A stretch of 64,000 nt of DNA from Pseudomonas sessilinigenes (GTDB lineage: Bacteria; Pseudomonadota; Gammaproteobacteria; Pseudomonadales; Pseudomonadaceae). Numbering within the stretch: the first letter of the stretch is position 1; each line of letters starts with the position of its first letter. The stretch spans positions 248,001 through 312,000 of the forward strand of contig NZ_CP027706.1 in NCBI RefSeq assembly GCF_003850565.1, given 5' to 3'. The notes under the pieces are model-generated. The model was not told where the DNA came from. It did not search any database and saw nothing but the letters and a program-made list of their open reading frames with translations. Positions 1-7,934 of the stretch are shown here, piece after piece. The position numbers and the translations under genes are program-made.

Positions 1-407
1 TGCGCAGCAAAGGCCTGGCCGAACTGCCCCTGAGTACCAAGGACCTGGGCGATGCCGGCAGTGTGCAGGCGGTGCTGGTAGGGTCGGGCAAGTTCGTCGA
101 CGAGCATCCCGAAGCGGTGGAAAAACTGCTCAAGGCCCAGCAGCAGGCGGTGCAATGGCTGACCCAGGACAGCAACAAGGAGGCCTATATCCAGCTGGTG
201 TCGGGGCTGGCCAGTTATCCACCGGTGATTCTCCAGGATGACCTCAAGGACCAGCGCCTGAGCGAAATCTTCCCCTCGACCCTGGACCCGGTGTTCCTCG
301 GCCGGTTGCAGGATGCCGTGGACCTGGCGGCCAAGGAGCGGCTGATCCGCAAGCCGTTCAAGGTCAGCGAATGGGTCGCCCCACAACTGGCCGCCGCCGG
401 CCTGTAG
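1..407 (+). CDS. Sulfonate/sulfate-ester ABC transporter substrate-binding protein, C-terminal part
   Basis: The gene begins before the window. The frame is open from base 3 to the TAG at 405-407, giving about 134 C-terminal residues. The sequence has the look of the C-terminal lobe of SsuA/TauA-type periplasmic binding proteins (NMT1/SsuA family): the stretches GSGKFVDEHPEAVEKLLKA and SEWVAPQLAAAGL are typical of that fold's last helices. Such proteins deliver alkanesulfonates or sulfate esters to an inner-membrane ABC transporter. Its neighbour atsK, which cleaves alkyl sulfates, makes a sulfate-ester or sulfonate ligand plausible, but the ligand pocket lies outside the window. The stop codon sits inside one arm of a palindromic element shared with the convergent LysR gene. 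Confidence 0.8.
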   Translation, partial: RSKGLAELPLSTKDLGDAGSVQAVLVGSGKFVDEHPEAVEKLLKAQQQAVQWLTQDSNKEAYIQLVSGLASYPPVILQDDLKDQRLSEIFPSTLDPVFLGRLQDAVDLAAKERLIRKPFKVSEWVAPQLAAAGL

Positions 408-446
408 CGCCCGGTCGCAGCCGCGCGCTGCTCGTCAGCGGCTACA
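403..446. repeat. Palindromic repeat element forming the junction of two convergent genes
   Basis: The element starts with TGTAGC (403-408) and ends with its complement GCTACA (441-446). The right half (416-446) is a reverse copy of the TGTAGCCGCTG-type repeat found many times in this window. Both flanking genes stop inside it: TAG at 405-407 on the plus strand and TAG at 444-442 on the minus strand. It could fold into a stem and act as a bidirectional terminator, although it has no T-run. Confidence 0.7.
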
Positions 447-1362
447 GGGCGATGGCGACTTGCTGCTGGTCCACGCTCACCAGCACTTCGATCATCTTGC
501 GGGCCGCTGGCGACAGGCGGAACCCGCTGCGGCTGACGATGCCGCAGCGGGCGTTCAGGCTGTCGATGTTCTGCGGCAGGTTGCGCCAGTGCAGCAGGGC
601 CAGCGAACCCTGGGCGATATCCTCGGCGAACGCCTCGGCGGTGCCCACGCCAATGGCATTGGACTGGCGGACGATCTTCACCAGCGCCGGGAAATGCTCG
701 GTCTCGATGGTCGGCGAAAAATCGATGCGCCCGCTCAGGTTGGCCAGCAGCTTGCGAATGCCCGGCGGGATCAGGGTGGTGGCCAGGGGGTAGTCGAACA
801 TATCGTTGGTGGACAGGCTTTCCTTGGCCAGCAACGGATGCCCGGGACGGCAGAAGAACACCCCGCGCTTGGGCGTCAGGGCCTGGGTCTGGTAGTTGGG
901 ATCGGCCTCGAAGTGGCGGATGTCGGCGATGAAGAACTCGATCTCCTCGCGGTTGAGGCTGCGGCTGAGTTTTTCCCAGTTATCCACGGCGAAGCAGGTG
1001 CGCACCCGCGGGTGGGCGCTGGTGAACTGCGCCACGGCGTCGGGCACCAGCTTCACCGCAGGCGCCGGGCCGCAGCCGAAGCGCACCTCGCCGGCATCGA
1101 GCTTGGTCATCTGGGTCACTTCACTGCTGAGCAGGGCCGCACCCTGCACCAGGCTCAAGGCATGCTGCAGCACCACCTGGCCCTCGGGCGTGGGGCGCAG
1201 GTCCTTGTTGCCCCGGTCCACCAGCACGCAGCCGAACTCCTGCTCCAGGCCCTGGATACTGCGGCTGAAGGCCGGCTGGGTGATGCCCATGGCATCGGCG
1301 GCGCGGACAAAGCTACGGTGCTCGTTGAGGGCGATGAAGTAACGCAATTGGCGAAGATCCAT
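442..1362 (-). CDS. LysR-family transcriptional regulator (sulfur locus, copy 1)
   Basis: This 306-residue LysR regulator has an N-terminal winged helix (MDLRQLRYFIALNEHRSF, then a TQPAFSRSIQ recognition helix) and a C-terminal substrate-binding domain. The ATG at 1362 was preferred over an in-frame ATG five codons upstream because it fits the family start and follows GGGAAAG. It is divergent from atsK, so it probably controls atsK or the transporter. It aligns along its whole length with the second LysR protein at 4400-5344 (shared RFGCGPAPA, RHFEADP, GIVSR and RLSP), so the two are paralogs. The inducer is unknown. Confidence 0.88.
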   Translation of the reverse strand: MDLRQLRYFIALNEHRSFVRAADAMGITQPAFSRSIQGLEQEFGCVLVDRGNKDLRPTPEGQVVLQHALSLVQGAALLSSEVTQMTKLDAGEVRFGCGPAPAVKLVPDAVAQFTSAHPRVRTCFAVDNWEKLSRSLNREEIEFFIADIRHFEADPNYQTQALTPKRGVFFCRPGHPLLAKESLSTNDMFDYPLATTLIPPGIRKLLANLSGRIDFSPTIETEHFPALVKIVRQSNAIGVGTAEAFAEDIAQGSLALLHWRNLPQNIDSLNARCGIVSRSGFRLSPAARKMIEVLVSVDQQQVAIAL

Positions 1363-1430
1363 ATGCTTTCCCGGCATCCGAAAAATAGCTCGAAGGCATT
1401 TGCGACGAGTGAGGAATGAGGTTTTAAATG

Positions 1431-1500
1431 CAAGCTCTTATTCCGTCAATGAAGCATGTATTTATCTATTAGATCTAAAATGAATATAGATAGAGCGTTG
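1431..1500. promoter_or_regulatory. AT-rich divergent promoter region of LysR and atsK
   Basis: The 184-base gap between the divergent genes becomes AT-rich around 1420-1495. It contains TTATTCC at 1438-1444, preceded by AAGCTC. A similar block (AATCTCTTATGC) occurs before the other LysR/receptor pair. The TTATTCC word resembles half-sites reported for CysB. This is a sequence resemblance only. Confidence 0.4.
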
Positions 1501-1546
1501 TTTCACGGCGATTTCAACCATGAGCAGTCCGCTGAGGGTGTCTTCG

Positions 1547-2452
1547 ATGAGTAATGCCGCTTTAGCTGTCAAACCTGTTGTCCAGGCCCTTGAAATCCAC
1601 CCGGTGGCCGGCCGTATCGGCGCCGAGATCCGTGGCGTGCAACTTTCCGGCGAGCTCGATGCCGCTACCGTGCAGGCCATCGAGCAGGCGCTGGTGCAGT
1701 ACAAGGTGATCTTCTTCCGTGGCCAGGCCCACCTCGACGACCAGAGCCAGGAAGCCTTCTCCCACCTGCTGGGTGAGCCGGTGGCCCACCCCACCGTGCC
1801 GGTGCGCGACGGCACCCGCTACCTGATGGAACTCGATGGCGCCCAGGGCCAGCGGGCCAACTCCTGGCACACCGACGTGACCTTCGTCGACGCCTATCCC
1901 AAGGCCTCGATCCTGCGCTCGGTGGTGGCCCCGGCGTTCGGCGGCGACACCGTATGGGCCAACACCGCCACTGCCTACAACGAGCTGCCGGAGGAGCTGC
2001 GGGCCTTGGCGGACCAGCTGTGGGCGGTGCACAGCAACGAGTACGACTATGCCTCGGTCAAGCCCGACGTTTCGGCGGAACGGCTGGAGCGCTACCGCAA
2101 GATCTTCACCTCCACGGTGTTCGAGACCGAGCACCCGGTGGTCCGCGTGCATCCCCAGAGCGGCGAGAAGAGCCTGGTGCTGGGGCATTTCGTCAAGCGC
2201 ATCAAGGGCTATTCCCAGGCCGATTCGGCGCACCTGTTCAACCTGCTGCAAAGCCATGTCACGCGCCTGGAGAACACCGTGCGCTGGCGCTGGAGTGCCG
2301 GTGACGTGGCGATCTGGGACAACCGCTCGACCCAGCACTACGCCGTCGACGACTACGGCAGCCAGGACCGCGTCGTGCGTCGGGTGACCCTCAAGGGCGA
2401 CGTCCCGGTGGGTGTCCAGGGCCAGCGCAGCCAGACCACCAAGGGGGCGTGA
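1547..2452 (+). CDS. atsK: Alkylsulfatase AtsK (Fe(II)/2-oxoglutarate dioxygenase)
   Basis: AtsK oxidises the carbon next to the sulfate of medium-chain alkyl sulfates, releasing sulfate and an aldehyde with 2-oxoglutarate, oxygen and Fe(II). The ATG at 1547 (GAGGG eight bases upstream) gives 301 residues, the length I recall for P. putida AtsK. With this start the iron ligands fall at His108 and Asp110 (SWHTDVTF) and His264 ([10 protein letters not shown]), the positions recalled for AtsK. An in-frame ATG at 1520 lacks a ribosome site. The sequence is closer to AtsK than to TauD, for example in ANSWHTD and GHFVKRIKGYS. It sits beside a sulfur-type binding protein, a sulfatase and a LysR regulator, consistent with induction under sulfate limitation. 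A second member of the family, TauD, lies at 59937-60776. Confidence 0.93.
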   Translation: MSNAALAVKPVVQALEIHPVAGRIGAEIRGVQLSGELDAATVQAIEQALVQYKVIFFRGQAHLDDQSQEAFSHLLGEPVAHPTVPVRDGTRYLMELDGAQGQRANSWHTDVTFVDAYPKASILRSVVAPAFGGDTVWANTATAYNELPEELRALADQLWAVHSNEYDYASVKPDVSAERLERYRKIFTSTVFETEHPVVRVHPQSGEKSLVLGHFVKRIKGYSQADSAHLFNLLQSHVTRLENTVRWRWSAGDVAIWDNRSTQHYAVDDYGSQDRVVRRVTLKGDVPVGVQGQRSQTTKGA

Positions 2453-2484
2453 ACGCCCCGACGGTTGCAGGTCACCATCAACCC

Positions 2485-2631
2485 TGTAGCCGCTGCCGAG
2501 CTTGCGAGGCTGCGAAGGGCCCGAAGGGTTCCGAGGGCCACACAATCGCCGCAGCGGCTTCGGGACGGTGGCGGATTGGCGTTTTTTTCGCAGGCAAGTC
2601 GGATCGCCGCCCGCTCGCTCCTACGCAAGAA
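2485..2631. repeat. Two palindromic repeats between atsK and the sulfatase
   Basis: A TGTAGCCGCTG-type copy lies at 2485-2514 and continues into a GC-rich tail with an inverted CCGCAGCGG. A GGCAAG...CTCGCTCCTAC-type copy lies at about 2593-2631. They occupy the 200-base gap between two convergent genes, where no gene is seen. Confidence 0.7.
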
Positions 2632-2653
2632 CGAGGCCTTCGCCCCCCCGCTT

Positions 2654-4270
2654 TCACCACACGCCGATCTGTACCACCTTCTCCGCCTCCGGCTCGCCGT
2701 AGCGGAAACGCTGGCCCCGCAGGTCGATCTCCCCATGGCTGATGGTGGTCCGGCGCTTGAGGCCACGCAGCCATTCCAGCAGATACCCCAGGTGCTCCTC
2801 GCGCACCGACGCATAGGCCGGATCGGCCCCCAGGTCGTGCAGCTCCTGCGGGTCGTTTTGCAGGTCGAACAGCTGCGGGCGAAAACCGTCGTAGGCCAGG
2901 TACTTCCAGCGCTCGCTGCGCACCATGGTCATGCGGCAACGGTCGATGGGCTGGCCCAGGCGCTCCCGGGCCGGGGCCTGGAAGGCGTAGTCGTATTCGC
3001 TGATGGCGTAGCGGCGCCAGGGCGGCGTGGCGCCATGCAGCAGTGGGATCAGCGAGCGGCCCTCCAGGCGGTGCTCGGCACCCGGCAAGCCCAGGGCCTC
3101 GAGGAAGGTCGGCAGGGCATCGATGGTTTCTACCAGGCGTGCATCCACCGTGCCCCGGGTGCTGTGCGCCGCTGGCCGTGGATCGCGGACGATCAGCGGC
3201 ACGCCTACCGCCGGCTCCAGCAGGAATTCCTTTTCCCCCAGGTAGTGATCGCCGAGGAAGTCGCCATGGTCGCTGGTGAAGACGATCAGGGTGTCGTCCC
3301 AGCGTCCGCTGCTGTGCAGCACATCGAACAGCCGGCCTAGCTGGTCGTCCACCTGCTTGATCAGGCCCATGTAGGTGGGCACCACGTTGGCGCGCACCTC
3401 ATCGCGGGAGAAGTTCAGGCTCTCTTCGTGCTGGCGGAAGGCCTGGTACACCGGATGGTCGCTGGCTTCCTGCGGCGCGGCCCGCACCGGCGCCAGTACC
3501 TGCTCTGCAGCGTAGAGCGCGTGGTAGGGCGCCGGGGCGATATAGGGCCAGTGCGGCTTGATGTAGGACAGGTGCAGGCACCAGGGGCGCTCGCCCTGTT
3601 CGTGGATGAAATCGATGGCGCGGTCAGTGGTGTAGACGGTTTCCGAATGCTCTTCGGCGACCCGCGCCGGCAGGTGCGCGTGGCGCATCTTCCAGCCGCT
3701 GAGGATCTGCCCCTGCTCGCCGGCCGCGGCGTTGGCCCAGTCATGCCAGGGGTTGCGCCCGGCGTAGCCAAGCTCGCGCAGGTAGTGGGTGTAGGGCGCG
3801 GACTCGCGCTTATCGTCGAACAGCGGGTCGTCGGGGTAGATGCCGTCGTGGCGGAACCAGGGCTCGAAGCCTACTTCGTTCAACTGCTCGGCCTGGGGGC
3901 TGTCGGCGGCGATGGCCAGCCGCTGCTGGGCATCCAGGTTGGGCGTGGCGTGGGTCTTGCCCACCAATGCAGTGCGGATGCCGTGGGGCCGCAGGTAGTC
4001 GCCCAGGGTCAGTTCCTCAAGCGGCAGGGGCACGGCGTTCCACGCCACCTGGTGGCTGCTGACGTAGCGCCCGGTGTAGGCCGACATCCGCGACGGGCCG
4101 CAGATGGTGCCTTGGGTGTAGGCGCGGCTGAAGCGCACCCCGGCGGCGGCCAGGCGGTCGATGTTGGGGGTGTGCAGGTGCGGGTGGCCGTAGCACGACA
4201 GGTAATCCCGGCGCAGTTGATCGCACATGATGTAGAGCACGTTGCGCACGGGTTGGGGGGTAGGGGACAT
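2654..4270 (-). CDS. Type I (formylglycine) sulfatase
   Basis: A 538-residue sulfatase of the alkaline phosphatase superfamily that would hydrolyse a sulfate ester to free sulfate. The signature Cys57-Gly-Pro-Ser-Arg61 (TICGPSRMSAYTG) is the site converted to formylglycine. The N-terminal metal site is MCDQLRRDY, and the distal metal site is FTSDHGDFLGDH. No signal peptide is evident from the ATG at 4270, which follows GGTGAAG, so a cytoplasmic enzyme is likely. That fits a role after import of sulfate esters. The substrate cannot be read from the sequence; choline sulfate, aryl sulfate or sugar sulfates are all possible. It is convergent with atsK and downstream of the second LysR gene. Confidence 0.9.
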   Translation of the reverse strand: MSPTPQPVRNVLYIMCDQLRRDYLSCYGHPHLHTPNIDRLAAAGVRFSRAYTQGTICGPSRMSAYTGRYVSSHQVAWNAVPLPLEELTLGDYLRPHGIRTALVGKTHATPNLDAQQRLAIAADSPQAEQLNEVGFEPWFRHDGIYPDDPLFDDKRESAPYTHYLRELGYAGRNPWHDWANAAAGEQGQILSGWKMRHAHLPARVAEEHSETVYTTDRAIDFIHEQGERPWCLHLSYIKPHWPYIAPAPYHALYAAEQVLAPVRAAPQEASDHPVYQAFRQHEESLNFSRDEVRANVVPTYMGLIKQVDDQLGRLFDVLHSSGRWDDTLIVFTSDHGDFLGDHYLGEKEFLLEPAVGVPLIVRDPRPAAHSTRGTVDARLVETIDALPTFLEALGLPGAEHRLEGRSLIPLLHGATPPWRRYAISEYDYAFQAPARERLGQPIDRCRMTMVRSERWKYLAYDGFRPQLFDLQNDPQELHDLGADPAYASVREEHLGYLLEWLRGLKRRTTISHGEIDLRGQRFRYGEPEAEKVVQIGVW

Positions 4271-4399
4271 GGGCTTCACCGATCGAAAGACAGGTGAGGG
4301 TTTTCGCCTTCCCCAGGGGATGCCGGCAAGCGCATTTGCCGCATGCTTTTCATGCGTGATGTGCATCGCTCTTGAGGACGCCATCGCCGGCAAGTCGGA

Positions 4400-5344
4400 T
4401 CAGATGGCGAGCTTGTGCAGCGAGCACAGCTCCTCATCCTGTGCGTCGAGGTGCTTGATCTCCTCGATCATCGCCTGGGCCAGCGGCGACAGCCGATACC
4501 CGGCGCGGCTGACGATGCCGTAGCGGGTGTAGAGCTCCTCCAGGTCGTCGGCCAGCCCCTCGATTTTCAGGCACACCAGCTCGCCCTTGGCCTGGTGCAG
4601 GGCATCGCTGTAGGAGCCGACGATGCCGATGGCGTCCGAGCGCAGCACCACCCCCAGCAGGCTGTAGCTGTTCTCGCATTCCACATTGGGCGTGAAGTCC
4701 GGCTTGCCACTGAGATCGACAATGACCTTGCGCAGGTTCGGCGGGCGGATGGTCACCGCCAGCGGGTAGCTCATCAGCTCGCTGGCGCTGACGCTGTCGC
4801 GCCCGGCCAGGGGGTGGCCGGCGCGGCAGCAGAAGTGCCATTTGCGCGGGCGCAGGCGCTGGGTCAGGTAGTCCGGGTCGGCCTCGAAGTGCCGGGTATC
4901 GGCGACGAAAAATTCGAACTCCTCGCACAGCAGGCGCTTGCCCAGGCTCTGCCAATCCTCCACCTGGAACTGCACCCGGGCCTTGGGGTAGCGCCCGATG
5001 AAGCTGCCGATGGCCCGGGGGATCAGCCCGGCCGCCGGTGCCGGGCCGCAGCCGAAGCGCAACTCCCCGGCTTCCAGGCCATTGAACTGGCTGATTTCGT
5101 TGGCCATCTGCTGGGCGCCGCTGACCAGCCGCCGCGCGTGTTCCAGCAGCAGCTGGCCCTGCTTGGTCGGCGCCAGGTCCTTGCGCCCACGGTCCACCAG
5201 CTGGCAGCCGACGCTGTGCTCCAGCGCCTGGATGCTGCGGCTGAAGGCCGATTGCGAGAGGTTCACCGTGGCCGCGGCGGCAACGAAGCTGCGCTGCTCG
5301 GCGAGGGCGATGAAGTGGCGGAGCTGGCGCAGGTCGATATGCAT
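4400..5344 (-). CDS. LysR-family transcriptional regulator (sulfur locus, copy 2)
   Basis: This 314-residue LysR regulator starts MHIDLRQLRHFIALAEQRSF and carries a SQSAFSRSIQ recognition helix. It is divergent from the TonB-dependent receptor and upstream of the sulfatase on the same strand, so both are candidate targets. Full-length similarity to the regulator at 442-1362 marks them as paralogs (RFGCGPAPA, DTRHFEADPDYLTQ, RYGIVSRAGYRLSP). A half copy of the GGCAAGTCGGATC repeat lies at the 3' side (about 4379-4400). Confidence 0.9.
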   Translation of the reverse strand: MHIDLRQLRHFIALAEQRSFVAAAATVNLSQSAFSRSIQALEHSVGCQLVDRGRKDLAPTKQGQLLLEHARRLVSGAQQMANEISQFNGLEAGELRFGCGPAPAAGLIPRAIGSFIGRYPKARVQFQVEDWQSLGKRLLCEEFEFFVADTRHFEADPDYLTQRLRPRKWHFCCRAGHPLAGRDSVSASELMSYPLAVTIRPPNLRKVIVDLSGKPDFTPNVECENSYSLLGVVLRSDAIGIVGSYSDALHQAKGELVCLKIEGLADDLEELYTRYGIVSRAGYRLSPLAQAMIEEIKHLDAQDEELCSLHKLAI

Positions 5345-5497
5345 TTTTCACATAAAAAATATCGGGGAAATGCATTGGCTATGCATTAGGTCGACTCCTT
5401 ATAAAGGCAATCTCTTATGCAGTAAATCTTTGTAAAAACATAAATAAATAACTTTAGGGAATATACGAGCTGTATGTTTTCTGACCAGGAGCCGCCC
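5345..5497. promoter_or_regulatory. AT-rich divergent promoter region of LysR and TonB-dependent receptor
   Basis: The gap contains TCTCTTATGCAG near 5411-5422, a run of TAAATAAATAAC near 5441-5452 and GGGAATA at 5457-5463. No Fur-box-like palindrome was seen, so the receptor is unlikely to be iron-controlled through a classical site. The GGGAATA word matches words upstream of other sulfur genes in the window. Confidence 0.4.
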
Positions 5498-7870
5498 ATG
5501 AGCCCGTTGTCCATCGCTTCACCCCTCACGCCTCGGCGGCTCAAGCGCCTGCCCCTGGCCCTGCTGCTGGCCGGCAGTGCCGGCTGGAGCGCGAGCTGGG
5601 CCGAGGAGGCGCCGGTGCCCCAGGCGAGCCCGGCCAAGAGCAGCGCCAACAAGGCCAAGGCCGATGGCGGCCAGTTGCAGACCGTGACCGTGACTGCCCG
5701 GCGCCGCGAGGAAAGCTCGCAGAACGTGCCCACGCCCATGAGCGTGATCGGCGGCCAGGCCCTGGAGAGCCAGCGGGTCTATCGCATCCAGGACCTGCAA
5801 CAGCTGGTGCCCAGCGTCAACGTCGCCTACATGCATGCGCGCCAGTCCAGCGTGTCGATCCGCGGCCTGGGCAACAACCCGGCCAGCGACGGCCTGGAAG
5901 GCAGCGTCGGGCTGTACATCGACAACGTCTACCTGGGACGGCCGGGGATGGCGGTGTTCGACCTGATGGACATCGAGCAGCTGGAAGTGCTGCGCGGGCC
6001 CCAGGGCACCCTGTTCGGCAAGAACACCACCGCCGGGGTGATCAACATCAGCACCCGCGCGCCGAGCTTCACCCCCGAGCGCAGCATCGAGACCTCCCTG
6101 GGCGAGGATGGCTACTTCCAGACCAAGGGCACCCTTTCCGGACCGTTGACCGATGAGCTGGCGGGGCGGTTCTCGGCCTATCGCACCCGCAGCGATGGCG
6201 ACATCAAGAACGAGCACGACGGCCACGACCTCAATGGCGGTTCGCGCCAGGGCTTTCGCGGCCAGTTGCTGTACAAGCCCAACGAGAGCTTCAACCTGCG
6301 CTGGATCGGCGACTACAACGAAGAGGACTCCAGCGCCGGCACCCGGGTGCTGTACAGCACCGGGCCGACCATCAACGGCAGCAATGTCTATGAGTCGCGC
6401 GCGGCGGCAGCGGGGGCGACCCTGGTCAACGGCAGCCATCGCAAGGTCAACCTGGACAACGACCAGCACGTCACGGTGTTCCAGGGCGGCACTTCGCTGG
6501 AAGCCAACTGGACCCTGCCCAGCGACTTCACCCTGACCTCGGTCAGTTCCTATCGCTGGTGGAACTTCACCCCGCGCAACGACGATGGCCTCAATGTGCC
6601 GGCCACCTACAACGCCGGGGTCTCGGTGGAAGATAAGCAGTGGTCCCAGGAGTTTCGCCTGGCCTCGCCCAGCGGCGGGTTCTTCGACTACGTGCTGGGG
6701 GCCTACTACTTCGGCTCGGACCTGGATAACAAGTCCTTCGCCTACTACGGGCCCAAGGCCGACATCTGGAACGGTACGCCCAACGGTGCGTTGAACGACG
6801 TCACCAGCATCGGCAAGGGCAAGATCCGCACCGACAGTTTTGCCCTGTTCGCCCAGGGCACCTGGCACCTCACCGAGCGCCTGGATTTCACCGCTGGCCT
6901 GCGTGGCACCTACGAGGAAAAAACCGCCTCGGTCGGCCGCGACGCACCCCTGGGCGGTGTAGCGGTCACCGGGGCTGCGGCCAATGCCCGGCGTGGCCGG
7001 GCCGGGGCCTACGATTCCGGCGACCTGAACCAGTACAGCACCAGCCCCTCGGGGTTGCTCAACCTGAGCTACCGCTTCAGCGATGACCTGCTGGGCTATG
7101 CCACCTTGTCCCACGGCGAGAAATCCGGCGGGGTCAACCTGGCGGTAGGCTCGGCGCCCACGGCCGGCGCCGACTCGTTGCTGATCGGCACCGAGCGCGC
7201 CAACAACGCCGAGCTGGGCTTCAAGAGCACCCTGTGGGACCGGCGCCTGCAACTCAACGCCAACCTGTTCTGGACCCAGGTCAACGGCTACCAGACCAAC
7301 GCCTACGACTATGGCAACCGCGTGCAGTACCTGACCAACGCCGGTTCGGTGCGCTCACGCGGGGTCGAGGTGGAAAGCACCCTGGTGCCGCTGCGCGGCC
7401 TGACCCTGAACCTCAACGGCTCCTATAACGACGTGCGTTACCTGTCCTACAAGGATGCCCCATGCCCGCCGGAGGTCAGCTTGCGTCCCGGGGCGCCGGC
7501 GTCCTGCGATCTCACCGGGCACCAGGTGGTGGGTGCTTCGAAATGGATCGCCAACGCCAACGGCGAATACAAGTGGAACCTGGACAACGGCCTGGAGGAG
7601 TACGTCACCGCCAGCTATGCCTTCCGTTCCAAGGCCGTGGGCACGGTGGAGGATTCCCAGTACGGGCAGATCCCCAGCTATGCCGTGGTCAACCTCTCCA
7701 CCGGCTTGCGGGGCAACTACGAGCAGGGCCAGTGGGATGTCTCGCTGTGGCTGAAGAACGCTTTCGACAAGACCTACTACACCACCCTCTGGACCGGCGG
7801 CAACGGCGGCTATGAGGGCCTTTTGGGCACGCCGCGAACCCTGGGCGTGACCGGTCGCTACGACTTCTGA
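5498..7870 (+). CDS. TonB-dependent outer-membrane receptor
   Basis: A 790-residue TonB-dependent receptor. The ATG at 5498 follows AGGAG; an upstream in-frame ATG at 5474 has none. Residues 1-37 form a signal peptide ending SASWA. A TonB-box-like TVTVTARR follows near residue 60, then a plug domain (NVPTPMSVIGGQALE, LEVLRGPQGTLFGKNTTAG) and a long beta-barrel ending in GVTGRYDF with the usual terminal Phe. Its place between a LysR/sulfatase pair and an arylsulfotransferase-like gene points to uptake of sulfate esters or other organosulfur compounds rather than siderophores. The ligand is an inference from context. Confidence 0.92.
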   Translation: MSPLSIASPLTPRRLKRLPLALLLAGSAGWSASWAEEAPVPQASPAKSSANKAKADGGQLQTVTVTARRREESSQNVPTPMSVIGGQALESQRVYRIQDLQQLVPSVNVAYMHARQSSVSIRGLGNNPASDGLEGSVGLYIDNVYLGRPGMAVFDLMDIEQLEVLRGPQGTLFGKNTTAGVINISTRAPSFTPERSIETSLGEDGYFQTKGTLSGPLTDELAGRFSAYRTRSDGDIKNEHDGHDLNGGSRQGFRGQLLYKPNESFNLRWIGDYNEEDSSAGTRVLYSTGPTINGSNVYESRAAAAGATLVNGSHRKVNLDNDQHVTVFQGGTSLEANWTLPSDFTLTSVSSYRWWNFTPRNDDGLNVPATYNAGVSVEDKQWSQEFRLASPSGGFFDYVLGAYYFGSDLDNKSFAYYGPKADIWNGTPNGALNDVTSIGKGKIRTDSFALFAQGTWHLTERLDFTAGLRGTYEEKTASVGRDAPLGGVAVTGAAANARRGRAGAYDSGDLNQYSTSPSGLLNLSYRFSDDLLGYATLSHGEKSGGVNLAVGSAPTAGADSLLIGTERANNAELGFKSTLWDRRLQLNANLFWTQVNGYQTNAYDYGNRVQYLTNAGSVRSRGVEVESTLVPLRGLTLNLNGSYNDVRYLSYKDAPCPPEVSLRPGAPASCDLTGHQVVGASKWIANANGEYKWNLDNGLEEYVTASYAFRSKAVGTVEDSQYGQIPSYAVVNLSTGLRGNYEQGQWDVSLWLKNAFDKTYYTTLWTGGNGGYEGLLGTPRTLGVTGRYDF

Positions 7871-7934
7871 CATCCGCTTTTGCACCTGGCGCCAGGACTG
7901 CCGGCGCCCCTCAACCCGAACAGGAGTGCCTGCC

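Noticed and set aside
1520..1546. Upstream ATG for atsK
   Set aside because: It has no ribosome site. The start at 1547 has one and gives the AtsK length and ligand positions.
5519..7252. Long antisense frame opposite the TonB-dependent receptor
   Set aside because: It has no ribosome site and no recognisable domain, while the receptor frame is unmistakable.
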